The position numbers and the translations under genes are program-made. From RGIG3178 sp964533965 (GTDB lineage: Bacteria > Bacillota > Clostridia > Christensenellales > QAND01), in contig CAZHNN010000008.1 in the NCBI GenBank assembly GCA_964533965.1, forward strand, positions 1 to 64,000: a DNA stretch of 64,000 bases, in the 5' to 3' direction. The notes beneath the pieces are model-generated. The model did no database searches, had not been told where the DNA came from, and worked only from the letters and a program-made list of their open reading frames with translations. Shown here piece after piece: positions 7,909 to 16,239 of the stretch (position 1 is its first letter; the number at the start of each line of letters is the position of its first letter).

Positions 7909-9159
7909 CTAAAGTACTTTATCTTGGCGTGGCTCTTCGTTTGCCTTTACAACCCTTTTTCTCAGGAAAAAGGAACCGATGTAGATCAGCACAAACACAA
8001 TCTGGATGCCCGTGTCGACATACAGCATTGCTTTTACGCCTATCGAACCGATCAGAATTCCACCCAGCAGGCTTGCGATGATGTTGCCGCAGTACGATGT
8101 GGTGGTAACAAGGCTTTGGGCTGTCGCACGCAGGTTGCTTGGCGCCAGTGTAAACGCGTACTGGATGGCGGAACAGAGATACAGCCCAAACCCGCCGCCC
8201 TGCACGCACTGGATGATCACAACGCCCAAAAACGTGTTGACGAACCGCAGCGACAAAAGGCAGCCGATGTACACGATCCCCACCGTGCCCAACAGCGTTG
8301 ACAGTTTAAATCGCTTCACCAAATGGTGGCTTAGCACCATGACGGACATTTCCGTCAGCGCGCGCAAGCCGCCGACCAGGCCTGTTAAGAGCGGACTGCT
8401 GCCGATGTTTTCGAGTATATACGGCATAAAGGTCGCCGTTGAACTGCTCGAGATGGTAAGTGAGACGTTGAATATCATGAACATCACAAAATAGTAGTTC
8501 TTAAACAGCGCCGCGGGGGAAATTTTCGCACGCACCGCCGGCTGCGCCGATTGCTGAGCTTGGTGCCCTTCCTTTTGTCGCTTTGCCATCACAAGGACAA
8601 AGCACAATATGAGGGCGCCGACGATATAGGGTACTTCCACCCCGAAACGAGCGATAACCAACACCAGCGTGTACAGTGTAGCCAGAACCGCATAGCCCAG
8701 TGACCCGAATTGCCGCGCGCTGGAATACGTGAATCCGTTGGCGTTGGCGGTGGTGACAGTCCAGCTGTCCAAAAGTGAATTCGTCGGCGCGAAGAACAGC
8801 GCAAACGCGGGATACATCACGACGATGGTGGGTATGCCGCCGACCACAACATATTTTGAAGCGGGCAGCAACAGCATCCACAGGATGTTGAGGCTGCACA
8901 CGATCAGGAAGGTCCGTTTGATGGAGCGAACCTTGTCGGTCACATAACCCCATATCGGCGGAGCGATCATACCAGCCACGCAATTGAGCGCTATCAAAAG
9001 GCCGACTGTGTTGCTGTCAAAGCTGCAGCTCTTCAACAGCTGCGCGTTAAAGGCAAGGCAGCCCATGCCCGCCCAGAACGTAAACTGCATAACGGAAAAC
9101 GAGGTCTTTATCCGCTTTGGTTGCTCTACATCCAGATCGTCTTTTTGCGAGTTTTCCAA
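7909..9159 (-). CDS. MFS transporter (MFS_1-like, 12 TM)
   Basis: A 416-aa major facilitator with 12 hydrophobic segments, a central cytoplasmic loop (residues about 190-215, rich in K, E and Q), and the A-like motif GYVTDKVRS between TM2 and TM3. The overall pattern resembles the MFS_1-like/nucleoside-sugar symporter group, so it may be an importer rather than a drug pump. The frame begins with TTG at 9159, with an AAGGAT motif about 10 bases upstream; the first internal ATG would cut into TM1. Substrate unknown. Downstream is the MATE gene. Confidence 0.82.
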   Translation of the reverse strand: MENSQKDDLDVEQPKRIKTSFSVMQFTFWAGMGCLAFNAQLLKSCSFDSNTVGLLIALNCVAGMIAPPIWGYVTDKVRSIKRTFLIVCSLNILWMLLLPASKYVVVGGIPTIVVMYPAFALFFAPTNSLLDSWTVTTANANGFTYSSARQFGSLGYAVLATLYTLVLVIARFGVEVPYIVGALILCFVLVMAKRQKEGHQAQQSAQPAVRAKISPAALFKNYYFVMFMIFNVSLTISSSSTATFMPYILENIGSSPLLTGLVGGLRALTEMSVMVLSHHLVKRFKLSTLLGTVGIVYIGCLLSLRFVNTFLGVVIIQCVQGGGFGLYLCSAIQYAFTLAPSNLRATAQSLVTTTSYCGNIIASLLGGILIGSIGVKAMLYVDTGIQIVFVLIYIGSFFLRKRVVKANEEPRQDKVL

Positions 9160-9567
9160 ACCCGGTTCATCCTTCCCCTTACAAACATCAAAGAGGCGTT
9201 GCCTCCCTACTTGGAAGTGGATGTACGCCGCTCACAGCGCTGCATTATTGCCACGGTCTGTACGTATTGTAGCACCATACCATGCATAGTGGACGGCGGC
9301 AGAACATAAAAAGTCGGAGCTCGCCTCCGACCTTTCATACATGCCGGTTTCCTGCCCTGTTGACAAAAAGAGGGGTGGGGCAGATATAGGCATTATCTGC
9401 CCCTATGAGTGTCTCGGAAATCGCATATCGGACCCTGCAAATCCTTATACTATTTCCTATGCCTTCAAAGAACGAATGCGCAAACGCTTCGGATCTTGCA
9501 TATTCCTGTATCCCCTTTTTCGGGGTTTCAATTGGCTAGACGTGCTATTCATGCATAAACAACCACT
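9160..9567. other. 408-bp intergenic region with terminators and an MFS leader
   Basis: It holds the two hairpins that end the upstream minus-strand unit (see 9306-9403), a possible extended -10 (TGCTACAAT, minus strand) for the MFS gene, and a small hairpin (GAGGC-AAC-GCCTC) about 30 bases before the MFS start. No coding sequence is apparent. Confidence 0.5.
9306..9403 (-). terminator. tandem hairpin terminators after the 10946-9568 gene pair
   Basis: On the minus strand, GGGGCAGATA pairs with TATCTGCCCC (9377-9403), followed after a short gap by CTTTTTG. Further on, GTCGGAG pairs with CTCCGAC (9313-9331), followed directly by TTTTTAT. The second is a good intrinsic terminator; the first may be a weaker one. 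Confidence 0.75.
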
Positions 9568-10254
9568 CTATAGGTTGCGTTTCTTTTGTTCATCCGCAAA
9601 AAGATAAACAAATTCTTCATCCGTAAGCCTTCTGCCCAGCTTGGCCTGCATTCTCCTCCTGGCGGCCCGCTGCTTGTTGCTCGCATATAGGATCTGAACC
9701 GCAAAAAACGCGGAGATGCAGCACATGACTGCGGTGATACCGGCAATAGCCCAGTACAGAAAATTCACGCTAGTATTGAGCCATGTTACAAATACTACAA
9801 ATATATCGCTGACATTCACGAAATGTCGAAATACAAGAAAAGCGATTATGGCACCTACACCGCCATAGGATGCATTGACCCGCATTTGCATCAATTCAAT
9901 TAATCTTTGTGTCGACTGCTGCGGCTTTTTTTCCTCAATTTCTCCGAGCAACTGGTAACCGAGCCCCATCTTGCTTCGATATGGTGGGATGATGAACATC
10001 AGCGCGTAAATAAGGACAGCAAAAGTGATCAGCGAAAGGCCCATGCTGAACGTCTGGCCCGGGAGGAACTTATATATGATCAATACACCCAGCCAGGCGG
10101 CTATGGTATGAAAGATCATCCAATAATAGATGGCCATCTTTTTGCCGGTCTCTTTGAGATGCCACCTGGCAAAGATCAGCGCTTCCAGTCCCGACGCCAG
10201 CAGCCTTACCAATCCCATGCAGACCATAATTTGTGATGTATACTGCAACAGCAT
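9568..10254 (-). CDS. multi-TM membrane protein of unknown function
   Basis: I do not recognise this family. The 228-aa protein shows about five hydrophobic segments (near residues 5-25, 45-65, 70-90, 130-150 and 165-190), a charged middle loop with EEKKPQQ, and a basic C-terminal tail rich in R and K followed by a short acidic helix. The ATG at 10254 has GGGAG 9 bases upstream; a TTG three codons earlier sits too close to that motif. It lies 41 bases after the PH-like gene, so both are probably made together. No enzyme motif is seen. Confidence 0.6.
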   Translation of the reverse strand: MLLQYTSQIMVCMGLVRLLASGLEALIFARWHLKETGKKMAIYYWMIFHTIAAWLGVLIIYKFLPGQTFSMGLSLITFAVLIYALMFIIPPYRSKMGLGYQLLGEIEEKKPQQSTQRLIELMQMRVNASYGGVGAIIAFLVFRHFVNVSDIFVVFVTWLNTSVNFLYWAIAGITAVMCCISAFFAVQILYASNKQRAARRRMQAKLGRRLTDEEFVYLFADEQKKRNL

Positions 10255-10295
10255 TATGGACAACTCCCAACCATCGATATTCTGTACGAATAAAC

Positions 10296-10946
10296 CTACC
10301 GGGTCCGCTTGCCAAAAATACCGCCCGTGTTGGAATCTTCCTTTTCCTGATTGGATATTTTTTCATCCAGGGATTCCGGGCTTTCGGGTTTTATATGTTC
10401 CTTATCATACCCTTTGATCAACACACCCAAAAACTTTTTCCTGGCCTCCCTGCGTTGTTCGGGGCTCGTCTTTTTGTCATATTCATCCTGTATTTCACGG
10501 AACGTGGGGTCGGGCGGCTTTATGCACAAGCCTGTTTTTTCGGTGAATGCATCGATGAACCCTTTCTGATCCTTCGGGGAAATGGTGATTACGTCGTTCT
10601 TGCCCTGTTCATCGTTAAAATACAGCACAATACGCCTTTCGGACAGGCCATAGTTCGCTTTCGCTTCCTGTGTTGTAAGCTGGTATCCAAAAATTCTGCA
10701 ATAGTTTATTTTACGGCTTCTAAACCATCCCACCTGTATCCTAAGGCCGTCTTCCTCCAGGATAAAGTGTGTTTTAAAGTACATCGGAAGCATGAGCAGG
10801 AATTCCACGGCTAAAAATGCAAGGCAGATGATCAGCACCTTGAAGGAAAAATTCGCAATAGTCATATATACGAAAAGTCCGGTAACAATAGTAAATATGA
10901 ACAGTGCTCCAACATATCCGCTATCAACTCTGGTACGAAACGTCAA
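10296..10946 (-). CDS. membrane-anchored bacterial PH-like domain protein
   Basis: The 216-aa product begins with two hydrophobic segments (residues about 12-32 and 36-56), then a beta-rich stretch of about 70 residues (FILEEDGLRIQVGW, RKINYCRI, VITISPKDQKGF) that fits the bacterial PH-like/DUF1200 pattern. It ends in a long charged, probably disordered tail. The start is TTG at 10946 with GAGG 9 bases before it. The next gene encodes a multi-TM protein of unknown role; together they may form a membrane module. The domain assignment is by pattern only. Confidence 0.6.
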   Translation of the reverse strand: MTFRTRVDSGYVGALFIFTIVTGLFVYMTIANFSFKVLIICLAFLAVEFLLMLPMYFKTHFILEEDGLRIQVGWFRSRKINYCRIFGYQLTTQEAKANYGLSERRIVLYFNDEQGKNDVITISPKDQKGFIDAFTEKTGLCIKPPDPTFREIQDEYDKKTSPEQRREARKKFLGVLIKGYDKEHIKPESPESLDEKISNQEKEDSNTGGIFGKRTR

Positions 10947-11046
10947 CCGGTTTCACCTCTTTGACTTAACATAGGTTTGTCCCATTACAATCATGATATC
11001 CACTGCACAGCCGCTATGCAAGGGCTTTGGCGAACAATGTTCTGCT

Positions 11047-11078
11047 ACTAAAAAGGGCCGAAAAGTTCGGCCCTTTCT
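11047..11078 (-). terminator. terminator of the PTS operon
   Basis: Minus strand AAAGGGCCGAA, short loop, TTCGGCCCTTT, followed by TTAG; 20 bases after the PTS IID stop. The T-run also works, more weakly, on the other strand. Confidence 0.85.
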
Positions 11079-11098
11079 AGCAGCAATGAACTCTTCGT

Positions 11099-11932
11099 TT
11101 AGAAGATCGTGAGGTAGCTGCCGACGATGCCGATTACCAGCATGCCAACGATCAGCCAGGACGCATTGACGCGCTTGCGAACAAGCATCAAGGTCACCAG
11201 CGAGACGATCAACGGAAGCAGTTTCGGGAAGATGTTGTCGATACTGGCCTGCAGCAGGGTGGGGGTCTTCGTGCCGGCGCCCGCGATGACGATCAGCGTG
11301 GTCAGCTTAACGAAGTTGGCGCACATCGCACCGACCATGATAAGGCCGACGGAGGTAGCCGCAGATGTCAGCATGTCAACGATGCCACTCTCGTAGGCGT
11401 TTTCCACGAACTTGCCGCCCAGGTTATAGCCGGTCTTGAGCAGGAACCAACGGGTCGGCATGCTGATGCCATGGTAGATGAGCACAAACATAACCGGTCC
11501 GAGAATGTTGCCGCTGGAGGCCAAGGAGACTGCTACGCTGGTCGCGATGGTACGAACAGCAACCCAGAAGATCGCGTCGCCTACGCCGGACAGAGGTCCC
11601 ATCAGGGCAGCTTTGATAGCGCTGATCGGCTCAGGGCTGAAATGCTCCGGATCGGCAGCGTGTTCCTTCTCCATCGCCAAGCACAGGCCGATGATGAAGT
11701 AGGCGGTTTCCGGTGTGCAGTTGAAGAACGGCTGATGGCGAACCATCGCTTCTTTGAAACGATCCGGTTGGGGATAGAGCTTACGGAGCCACGGGATCAT
11801 GGCAACGCAGGTTCCGACCGTCATCATTTTTACCTGACTGAAGCAGAGGCTCATCAGGCAGCAACGGATATACGTTTTTCTGAATGTCGCTTTATCCATC
11901 TGGATGTTGGACACGTCGGTTGTATTAGCCAA
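11099..11932 (-). CDS. PTS mannose/fructose/sorbose family, membrane subunit IID
   Basis: IID partners IIC to form the membrane channel of the mannose-type phosphotransferase system. The 277-aa product has the conserved IID opening (TFRKTYIRCC), cytoplasmic body and C-terminal TM segments. The frame is open to 11980, but GGAGGAGAGGAG lies about 10 bases before a TTG at 11932, and this TTG overlaps the IIC stop by 8 bases, so I choose it; an ATG at 11899 has no ribosome binding site. Last gene of the operon; a strong terminator follows. Confidence 0.88.
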   Translation of the reverse strand: MANTTDVSNIQMDKATFRKTYIRCCLMSLCFSQVKMMTVGTCVAMIPWLRKLYPQPDRFKEAMVRHQPFFNCTPETAYFIIGLCLAMEKEHAADPEHFSPEPISAIKAALMGPLSGVGDAIFWVAVRTIATSVAVSLASSGNILGPVMFVLIYHGISMPTRWFLLKTGYNLGGKFVENAYESGIVDMLTSAATSVGLIMVGAMCANFVKLTTLIVIAGAGTKTPTLLQASIDNIFPKLLPLIVSLVTLMLVRKRVNASWLIVGMLVIGIVGSYLTIF

Positions 11933-12716
11933 ATAAATCAGACTCCTCTCCTCCGGATAGTGCTTTGCTGGACTTGGCAACGTCGCGGATCCTCATGTCG
12001 TTGTAAACCTGCACGACGGTGACAAAGGCGGCAATAACGATCATAGCAGTCATGTTCAGGTTAAGGTATACGCTGATGCCGAAACCAAAGAAGAAGTAGA
12101 TGCTCATCTTCGACGACCAGAGCATGTTCATCAAGAGCGCAATACCGACGGCAGGCATCATGCCCGACGCAACGCTCATGCCATGCTGCACGGCGACCGG
12201 GATTGAGTTCATGAGGTTCTTAACGGCATCCGCGCCAAGGTAAACGGCAAGGAACAAGGTTATCGCAGGAATGATATGCAGAACGAACTGGCCCAGGATA
12301 GCCCAGGTCTGATAGGTTTTGAACTTGCCTTCTGCAGCCCATTTGTCAAAGAACGGTACATATGAGCCAGCAACGATGATGCGGTTCATCAATGTGAACA
12401 TCGCAGCCACGATACCGATGGCAACGGCCAGGGGCAGAGCAGCTTCAAATTGGACATGCGCGCCAATGACGAACGCCGTCACGATCGAGCCCGCCAGGGT
12501 CACGTCGCTCGGGAGCGATCCGCCGATGGTGGTGATGCCGATGAAGAGCATCTCCAGCTGTGCGCCAAGAAGAAGTCCGGTATGCGCGTCGCCCAACAAT
12601 GCGCCGATGATCGGGCATATGACGATGGGCCTGTTCATGAAAGCGTGCGCATAGAAAGAGTTAACACATAAAATACAATAATACGCGATTGCTGTTGTTA
12701 TAGCAACACCAAACAT
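11925..12716 (-). CDS. PTS mannose/fructose/sorbose family, membrane subunit IIC
   Basis: A 263-aa integral membrane subunit with about seven hydrophobic segments. The IIC-man signatures are visible (RPIVICPIIGALLGD near residue 29, then GAQLEMLFIGITTIGG). It binds and translocates the sugar together with IID. The ATG at 12716 has GAGGAA before it and lies 24 bases after IIB. The end of the gene carries the ribosome binding site for IID, so translation of the two is coupled. Sugar specificity cannot be read from the sequence. Confidence 0.9.
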   Translation of the reverse strand: MFGVAITTAIAYYCILCVNSFYAHAFMNRPIVICPIIGALLGDAHTGLLLGAQLEMLFIGITTIGGSLPSDVTLAGSIVTAFVIGAHVQFEAALPLAVAIGIVAAMFTLMNRIIVAGSYVPFFDKWAAEGKFKTYQTWAILGQFVLHIIPAITLFLAVYLGADAVKNLMNSIPVAVQHGMSVASGMMPAVGIALLMNMLWSSKMSIYFFFGFGISVYLNLNMTAMIVIAAFVTVVQVYNDMRIRDVAKSSKALSGGEESDLFG

Positions 12717-12740
12717 GCTTCCTCTTCACCCTTTCAATAA

Positions 12741-13238
12741 TTATTTTAATACGTCTTCGATTGTTACCATAGGCATATATGGCAACAGTTGGACATCCAC
12801 GGGGATGCCCGTGTCACGAATGGCCTGGATGACCTTTAGGTCCTCCTCATCGACATAGACATTGTCGGACAGCTTCTTTTTGCCCTGCACGCCCATATTC
12901 CCTGCCTTGAGCCGACCGTAATTGCCCAAATTGACCCGCTGGAATTCCTTCGTAGCGCTTTGAGCAAGCTTAAGGGCGTCCTCCAGATTGGTTACGATAA
13001 TCCCAATAACCAAGTCGTGGCTACGAGGATCATTGAGGGCATTAATACATTGCTCAACGGACTGCACCGAAGTTTTTGAACTGGGTGGTCCAGCCATCTT
13101 GAGCGCCATGACCTGGGTCTTGTTCGCCGCGCAAGCATCATTGACAACCACCAGGTTTTTGAGCTCAAGAGCTTTGCTCCAGGCAATCGCCACCTGACCA
13201 TGAATCATACGGTCATCCACACGCATCAGTTTTACCAA
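12741..13238 (-). CDS. PTS mannose/fructose/sorbose family, subunit IIB
   Basis: Cytoplasmic phosphocarrier of 165 aa, receiving phosphate from IIA and passing it to the sugar. The active-site histidine is H13 in the motif RVDDRMIHGQV. A TTG at 13238 gives the family's usual short N-terminus before RVDD; GGAGG is 12 bases upstream, somewhat far. An ATG four codons later (13226) is the alternative. It sits between the aldo/keto reductase and IIC. Confidence 0.9.
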   Translation of the reverse strand: MVKLMRVDDRMIHGQVAIAWSKALELKNLVVVNDACAANKTQVMALKMAGPPSSKTSVQSVEQCINALNDPRSHDLVIGIIVTNLEDALKLAQSATKEFQRVNLGNYGRLKAGNMGVQGKKKLSDNVYVDEEDLKVIQAIRDTGIPVDVQLLPYMPMVTIEDVLK

Positions 13239-13331
13239 TGTTACATTTCACCTCCCCTTTATGATATATGCTCCGGTCTTCCGACCATCACAATTATGTA
13301 AGAAGCAATAGTCCGCTGCTTCTTCAAAGAC

Positions 13332-14327
13332 TTACCAGTTGTATGCTTCTGTCGCGGGGCCATAACCCGGGAAGATCTGATCCAGCTTCTTCATGACCTC
13401 GTCAGTGAGGACCACGTCCAACGATTTGATGGAATCTTGGAGCATCTCGACATTGCGCGGACCTACCAACATGGAAGAGACGACCTGGTTCTTCAACACC
13501 CATGCCATCGCGAGCTGCGGCTGGGAAACGCCGATTTCCTGGCAGAGCGCTTCAAGCTTCTTCAGCTGCTCAACCTGATAATCGGGAATCGCGCGGCCTG
13601 CGGCGCGGGGTCCCGGATCGGACAGCGCGTGGCCGGAGAAGTGTCCGCCGCCCAGGGGGCTGTACACCAGCATGCCCATGCCCAGCTTCTGCAGTGCGGG
13701 CAGGACTTCCAATTCCGGATAGCGGCAAATCAGATTGAACCTGTGCTCGTCGCAGATGAGACCCTGGATGCCCCGTTTCTCCGCTTCTGCTTGCGCCGTG
13801 ACGATCTCGTGTCCTGCGAAGGCGCTGGAGCCGATATAGTCCACCTTGCCCTGGTATTGCGCTGCGGTGAAAGCGGGCCAAAGTTCCGCCCAGCTGACGC
13901 TGCGGTCAATGCGGTGCATCATGAAGATTTCAACGTGGTCGGTCTGCAAGCGCTTCAGGCAACCTTCCAGGCTGCGGCGAACTTTGAATGCGGAAAGGCC
14001 GGGACGGTTGTTGGCTCCGAACGATTCGCCATCGGGTGCGTTGAACTTGGTGAGCAATACAACCTTTTCACGGCGGCCGCCACCCTGGGCAAACCATTTG
14101 CCGACGATCTCTTCGGAAAGGCCCCTATAGCCGGTGGTTACCTTTGTGATCTTGTTGGTGTTCGCTCCGTAGACATTCGCACAGTCGAAGAAAGTGATGC
14201 CGTTGTCCACCGCTTCGTCCATGATACGGAAGCTTTCCTTCTCGTCTGCCAGCGAGCCAAATGCCATTGTTCCCAGGCATAGTCTGCTGACATAAATGCC
14301 GGATTTCCCGATTTTGTTGTAGATCAT
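13332..14327 (-). CDS. aldo/keto reductase within the PTS operon
   Basis: NAD(P)H-dependent carbonyl reductase family of 331 aa. The catalytic tetrad is visible: Asp and Tyr in FFDCANVYG, Lys in LLTKFN, His in FMMHRID, and the C-terminal cofactor region (LVGPRNVEML). The ATG at 14327 has GGAGG upstream. Its position between IIA and IIB suggests that it reduces or oxidises the incoming sugar phosphate or a derivative, as dehydrogenases do in sorbose-type PTS operons; this is inference. It has no Fe-S extension, unlike the reductase at 16240. Confidence 0.85.
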   Translation of the reverse strand: MIYNKIGKSGIYVSRLCLGTMAFGSLADEKESFRIMDEAVDNGITFFDCANVYGANTNKITKVTTGYRGLSEEIVGKWFAQGGGRREKVVLLTKFNAPDGESFGANNRPGLSAFKVRRSLEGCLKRLQTDHVEIFMMHRIDRSVSWAELWPAFTAAQYQGKVDYIGSSAFAGHEIVTAQAEAEKRGIQGLICDEHRFNLICRYPELEVLPALQKLGMGMLVYSPLGGGHFSGHALSDPGPRAAGRAIPDYQVEQLKKLEALCQEIGVSQPQLAMAWVLKNQVVSSMLVGPRNVEMLQDSIKSLDVVLTDEVMKKLDQIFPGYGPATEAYNW

Positions 14328-14401
14328 TGGGATTTTCCTCCAGTTTATTTTTTGCCCTAGTTGTATAGGGATACTAGTGTACTGCTTTAGGTTTTCCTGG
14401 A

Positions 14402-14839
14402 TCAGAAGAGATCGTTATCGCCTTCGCCGGATTCCGCTTCGGCAAAGGATTCCACCGCGTGGTTCACATACTTGATCTCCTCTTTAGCCATTTCGATCGC
14501 TTCGAGAATGTATTCAGCCGTCATCGTATCGTCGAAGCACAGGGCTATCTGAAGCACCAGCGCCAGGTTGATGCCTGTGATAAGGTGGAAAGACCTTGTG
14601 GGCAAATATCCCATAAAGATTTGGTTGACGCTTCCCCCCATCAGATCCGTCAGCACAATCAACTCCTCTTCGACGGGGAGATTGCAAAAATAATCGGCGA
14701 CGACCTGCCTCGGCTCCGGCACGTCTGTAAAGCAATTGATGTATGTTACGTTCTGTGTATTCCCAACCAAGATGTCCAGCGCTTGTTTGATGCCGCCCGC
14801 GAAACCGGCATGCGTCGCAATGAGTAGGTGCCTTGCCAT
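14402..14839 (-). CDS. PTS mannose/fructose/sorbose family, subunit IIA
   Basis: Small 145-aa cytoplasmic IIA of the mannose type; H10 in LLIATHAGFAGG is the residue phosphorylated by HPr. Of two in-frame ATGs, the one at 14839 is 6 bases from GGAGG, while the ATG at 14845 touches it, so the shorter form is chosen. It is the first gene after an unusually long leader (about 410 bases) from the consensus promoter at 15258-15286. The separate IIA and IIB genes differ from the fused IIAB of E. coli ManX. Confidence 0.9.
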   Translation of the reverse strand: MARHLLIATHAGFAGGIKQALDILVGNTQNVTYINCFTDVPEPRQVVADYFCNLPVEEELIVLTDLMGGSVNQIFMGYLPTRSFHLITGINLALVLQIALCFDDTMTAEYILEAIEMAKEEIKYVNHAVESFAEAESGEGDNDLF

Positions 14840-15257
14840 ATACATCCTCCTATATGCTTATATCTTGTAAAAGACATTCGTCTTTTGAATTACGCCATCA
14901 AACAACGGTATGTCCACTTGCATCTTCCGTTTATTTCCATGCGGGGCGGCGTTCTTGGCCGCAAGATACCACAGTGGATGCTCTTTGTATGCTCACCGTT
15001 TGCGCTCAGGGCGTTCGCCCTGAAAATCTTTACTCTGGTTAAATTTCTTTTGAGTGCCGTTAAACCTTGATTTTATCGTGGATATGTTCTGCCAGACCCT
15101 GTATTAATCGATCTATATCCGGGGTAAAAACCCCTTGAGACGACGAAAGTGCTTTGCAGTCACAGACCACTCAGCACTTAATGTTTAAAGTTCGCTTCGA
15201 TTCGGCAGCTTGCTCTAATGCTAAACCGAAAGATTTCAATATTCACTTGTCAAGCCG
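14840..15257 (-). promoter_or_regulatory. about 410-base untranslated leader of the PTS operon
   Basis: From the start site predicted near 15251 to the IIA start there is no credible gene on either strand. On the minus strand the RNA could form several hairpins: AAGTGCT with AGCACTT, GGGG-TTTTTA-CCCC, CAGGGCG-AA-CGCCCTG and GCGGC with GCCGC. None has a clear T-tail near the gene. It matches no riboswitch consensus I recall. Confidence 0.4.
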
Positions 15258-15286
15258 ATTATACAATGCATGACGATTGGTGTCAA
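15258..15286 (-). promoter_or_regulatory. consensus sigma-70 promoter of the PTS operon
   Basis: Minus strand TTGACA, exactly 17 bases, TATAAT: a perfect match to the consensus. It begins 14 bases after the tetR stop codon, so the PTS genes have their own strong start in addition to any read-through from tetR. Confidence 0.85.
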
Positions 15287-15299
15287 TATACGAAGTAAT

Positions 15300-15902
15300 C
15301 TACTCGTCGGTGCGCAGTGAAGCCTTTAAGTCAAACAAGGCCTCAAGGCTCTTGAGTATCGTTTTCTTCAGATTGAACATCCCTTGGTTCATGCACCAGA
15401 GCACAACCGTACCGAATATGATTTTTTCGCTAAGCTCATAGAGCGTCTCCGCAGGCAAAGCGCTTCGGATTTCACTGCGGGCCTGGCCCTTTTTGATGAT
15501 CTCAATCTGTACGCCGGATGTCGAATCGAAATATTTTCTCAAAATCTCGTTTTGCCCGTCCAAGGAATATTTGAGTATTTGTGTGATAACATCATAGCCT
15601 GCCAATTCCGTATGATCGACAAAGAGCTCAAGAATGATCCATAGCCTTTGCCAATAAGCGGACATCGAAAACATCGTCGCCATCTTGCTGTTCGTCTTTT
15701 CAATTACTTCATCATAAAATGAGTCAAATATGTTTTGTTTTGATTTGTAATGATAATAAAATGCCGGTTTCGTTATTCCCACGGAAATACAAATTTCATC
15801 AATTGTAACAACATCAAATCCTTTCTGCTTAAATAAGGACATTGCTGCATTTCGAATACGGGCCTTCGTGTTTTTCGTGGACGTCGCTTCGGTCATAGCC
15901 AT
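15300..15902 (-). CDS. TetR/AcrR-family transcriptional regulator
   Basis: A 200-aa regulator with a typical N-terminal TetR helix-turn-helix (RIRNAAMSLFKQKGF, then IDEICISVGITKPAFYYHY) and a divergent ligand-binding C-terminal domain. ATG at 15902 has AGGAGG 7 bases upstream. It lies upstream of the PTS operon on the same strand and is divergent from the Fe-S aldo/keto reductase gene at 16240, with a 337-bp shared region. It may control either or both. A -10-like TATAAT is at 15944-15949 with no good -35. No clear operator was identified. Confidence 0.88.
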   Translation of the reverse strand: MAMTEATSTKNTKARIRNAAMSLFKQKGFDVVTIDEICISVGITKPAFYYHYKSKQNIFDSFYDEVIEKTNSKMATMFSMSAYWQRLWIILELFVDHTELAGYDVITQILKYSLDGQNEILRKYFDSTSGVQIEIIKKGQARSEIRSALPAETLYELSEKIIFGTVVLWCMNQGMFNLKKTILKSLEALFDLKASLRTDE

Positions 15903-16239
15903 TAAAATCCTCCTTTAACGTGAAGAATCTATGGACAACTAGTATTATATCACTTATTTCCTTATTAAAATATAGTTTCTTCTTATTCCCAGTAAATAAA
16001 AAAATTGCCCTGAGTAAGCAATAGTGGAAAATACATTTAGAATATGGTCTTACCGACAACAAAAATATGCTGTTTTTTTGATTCCTGTTGATATATGGTA
16101 TTGCGGAGCTCTGCTATTTCGATTAGTATTTTACCTGAAACACGACTTCTTTGTACCTATATCATAACCAATTATCGAACAAAAGCAATCCCCGAACCAT
16201 ACCAGCACCAAAATCTTTTGTAACAAAGGTGATTTTTTC
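15903..16239. other. 337-bp divergent intergenic region, tetR and Fe-S aldo/keto reductase
   Basis: AT-rich. On the minus strand TATAAT (15944-15949) may be the tetR -10 next to a small ACTAGT palindrome. On the plus strand no strong promoter is evident before 16240; AAAGGTG is 8 bases before that start. No RNA gene or repeat is seen. Confidence 0.4.

Noticed and set aside
13437..14282. 281-codon open frame opposite the PTS-operon aldo/keto reductase
   Set aside because: Antisense shadow with no start signal.
14840..15251. T-box in the PTS leader
   Set aside because: A GTGGTATC segment is only superficially similar; there is no T-box core followed by a terminator near the gene.
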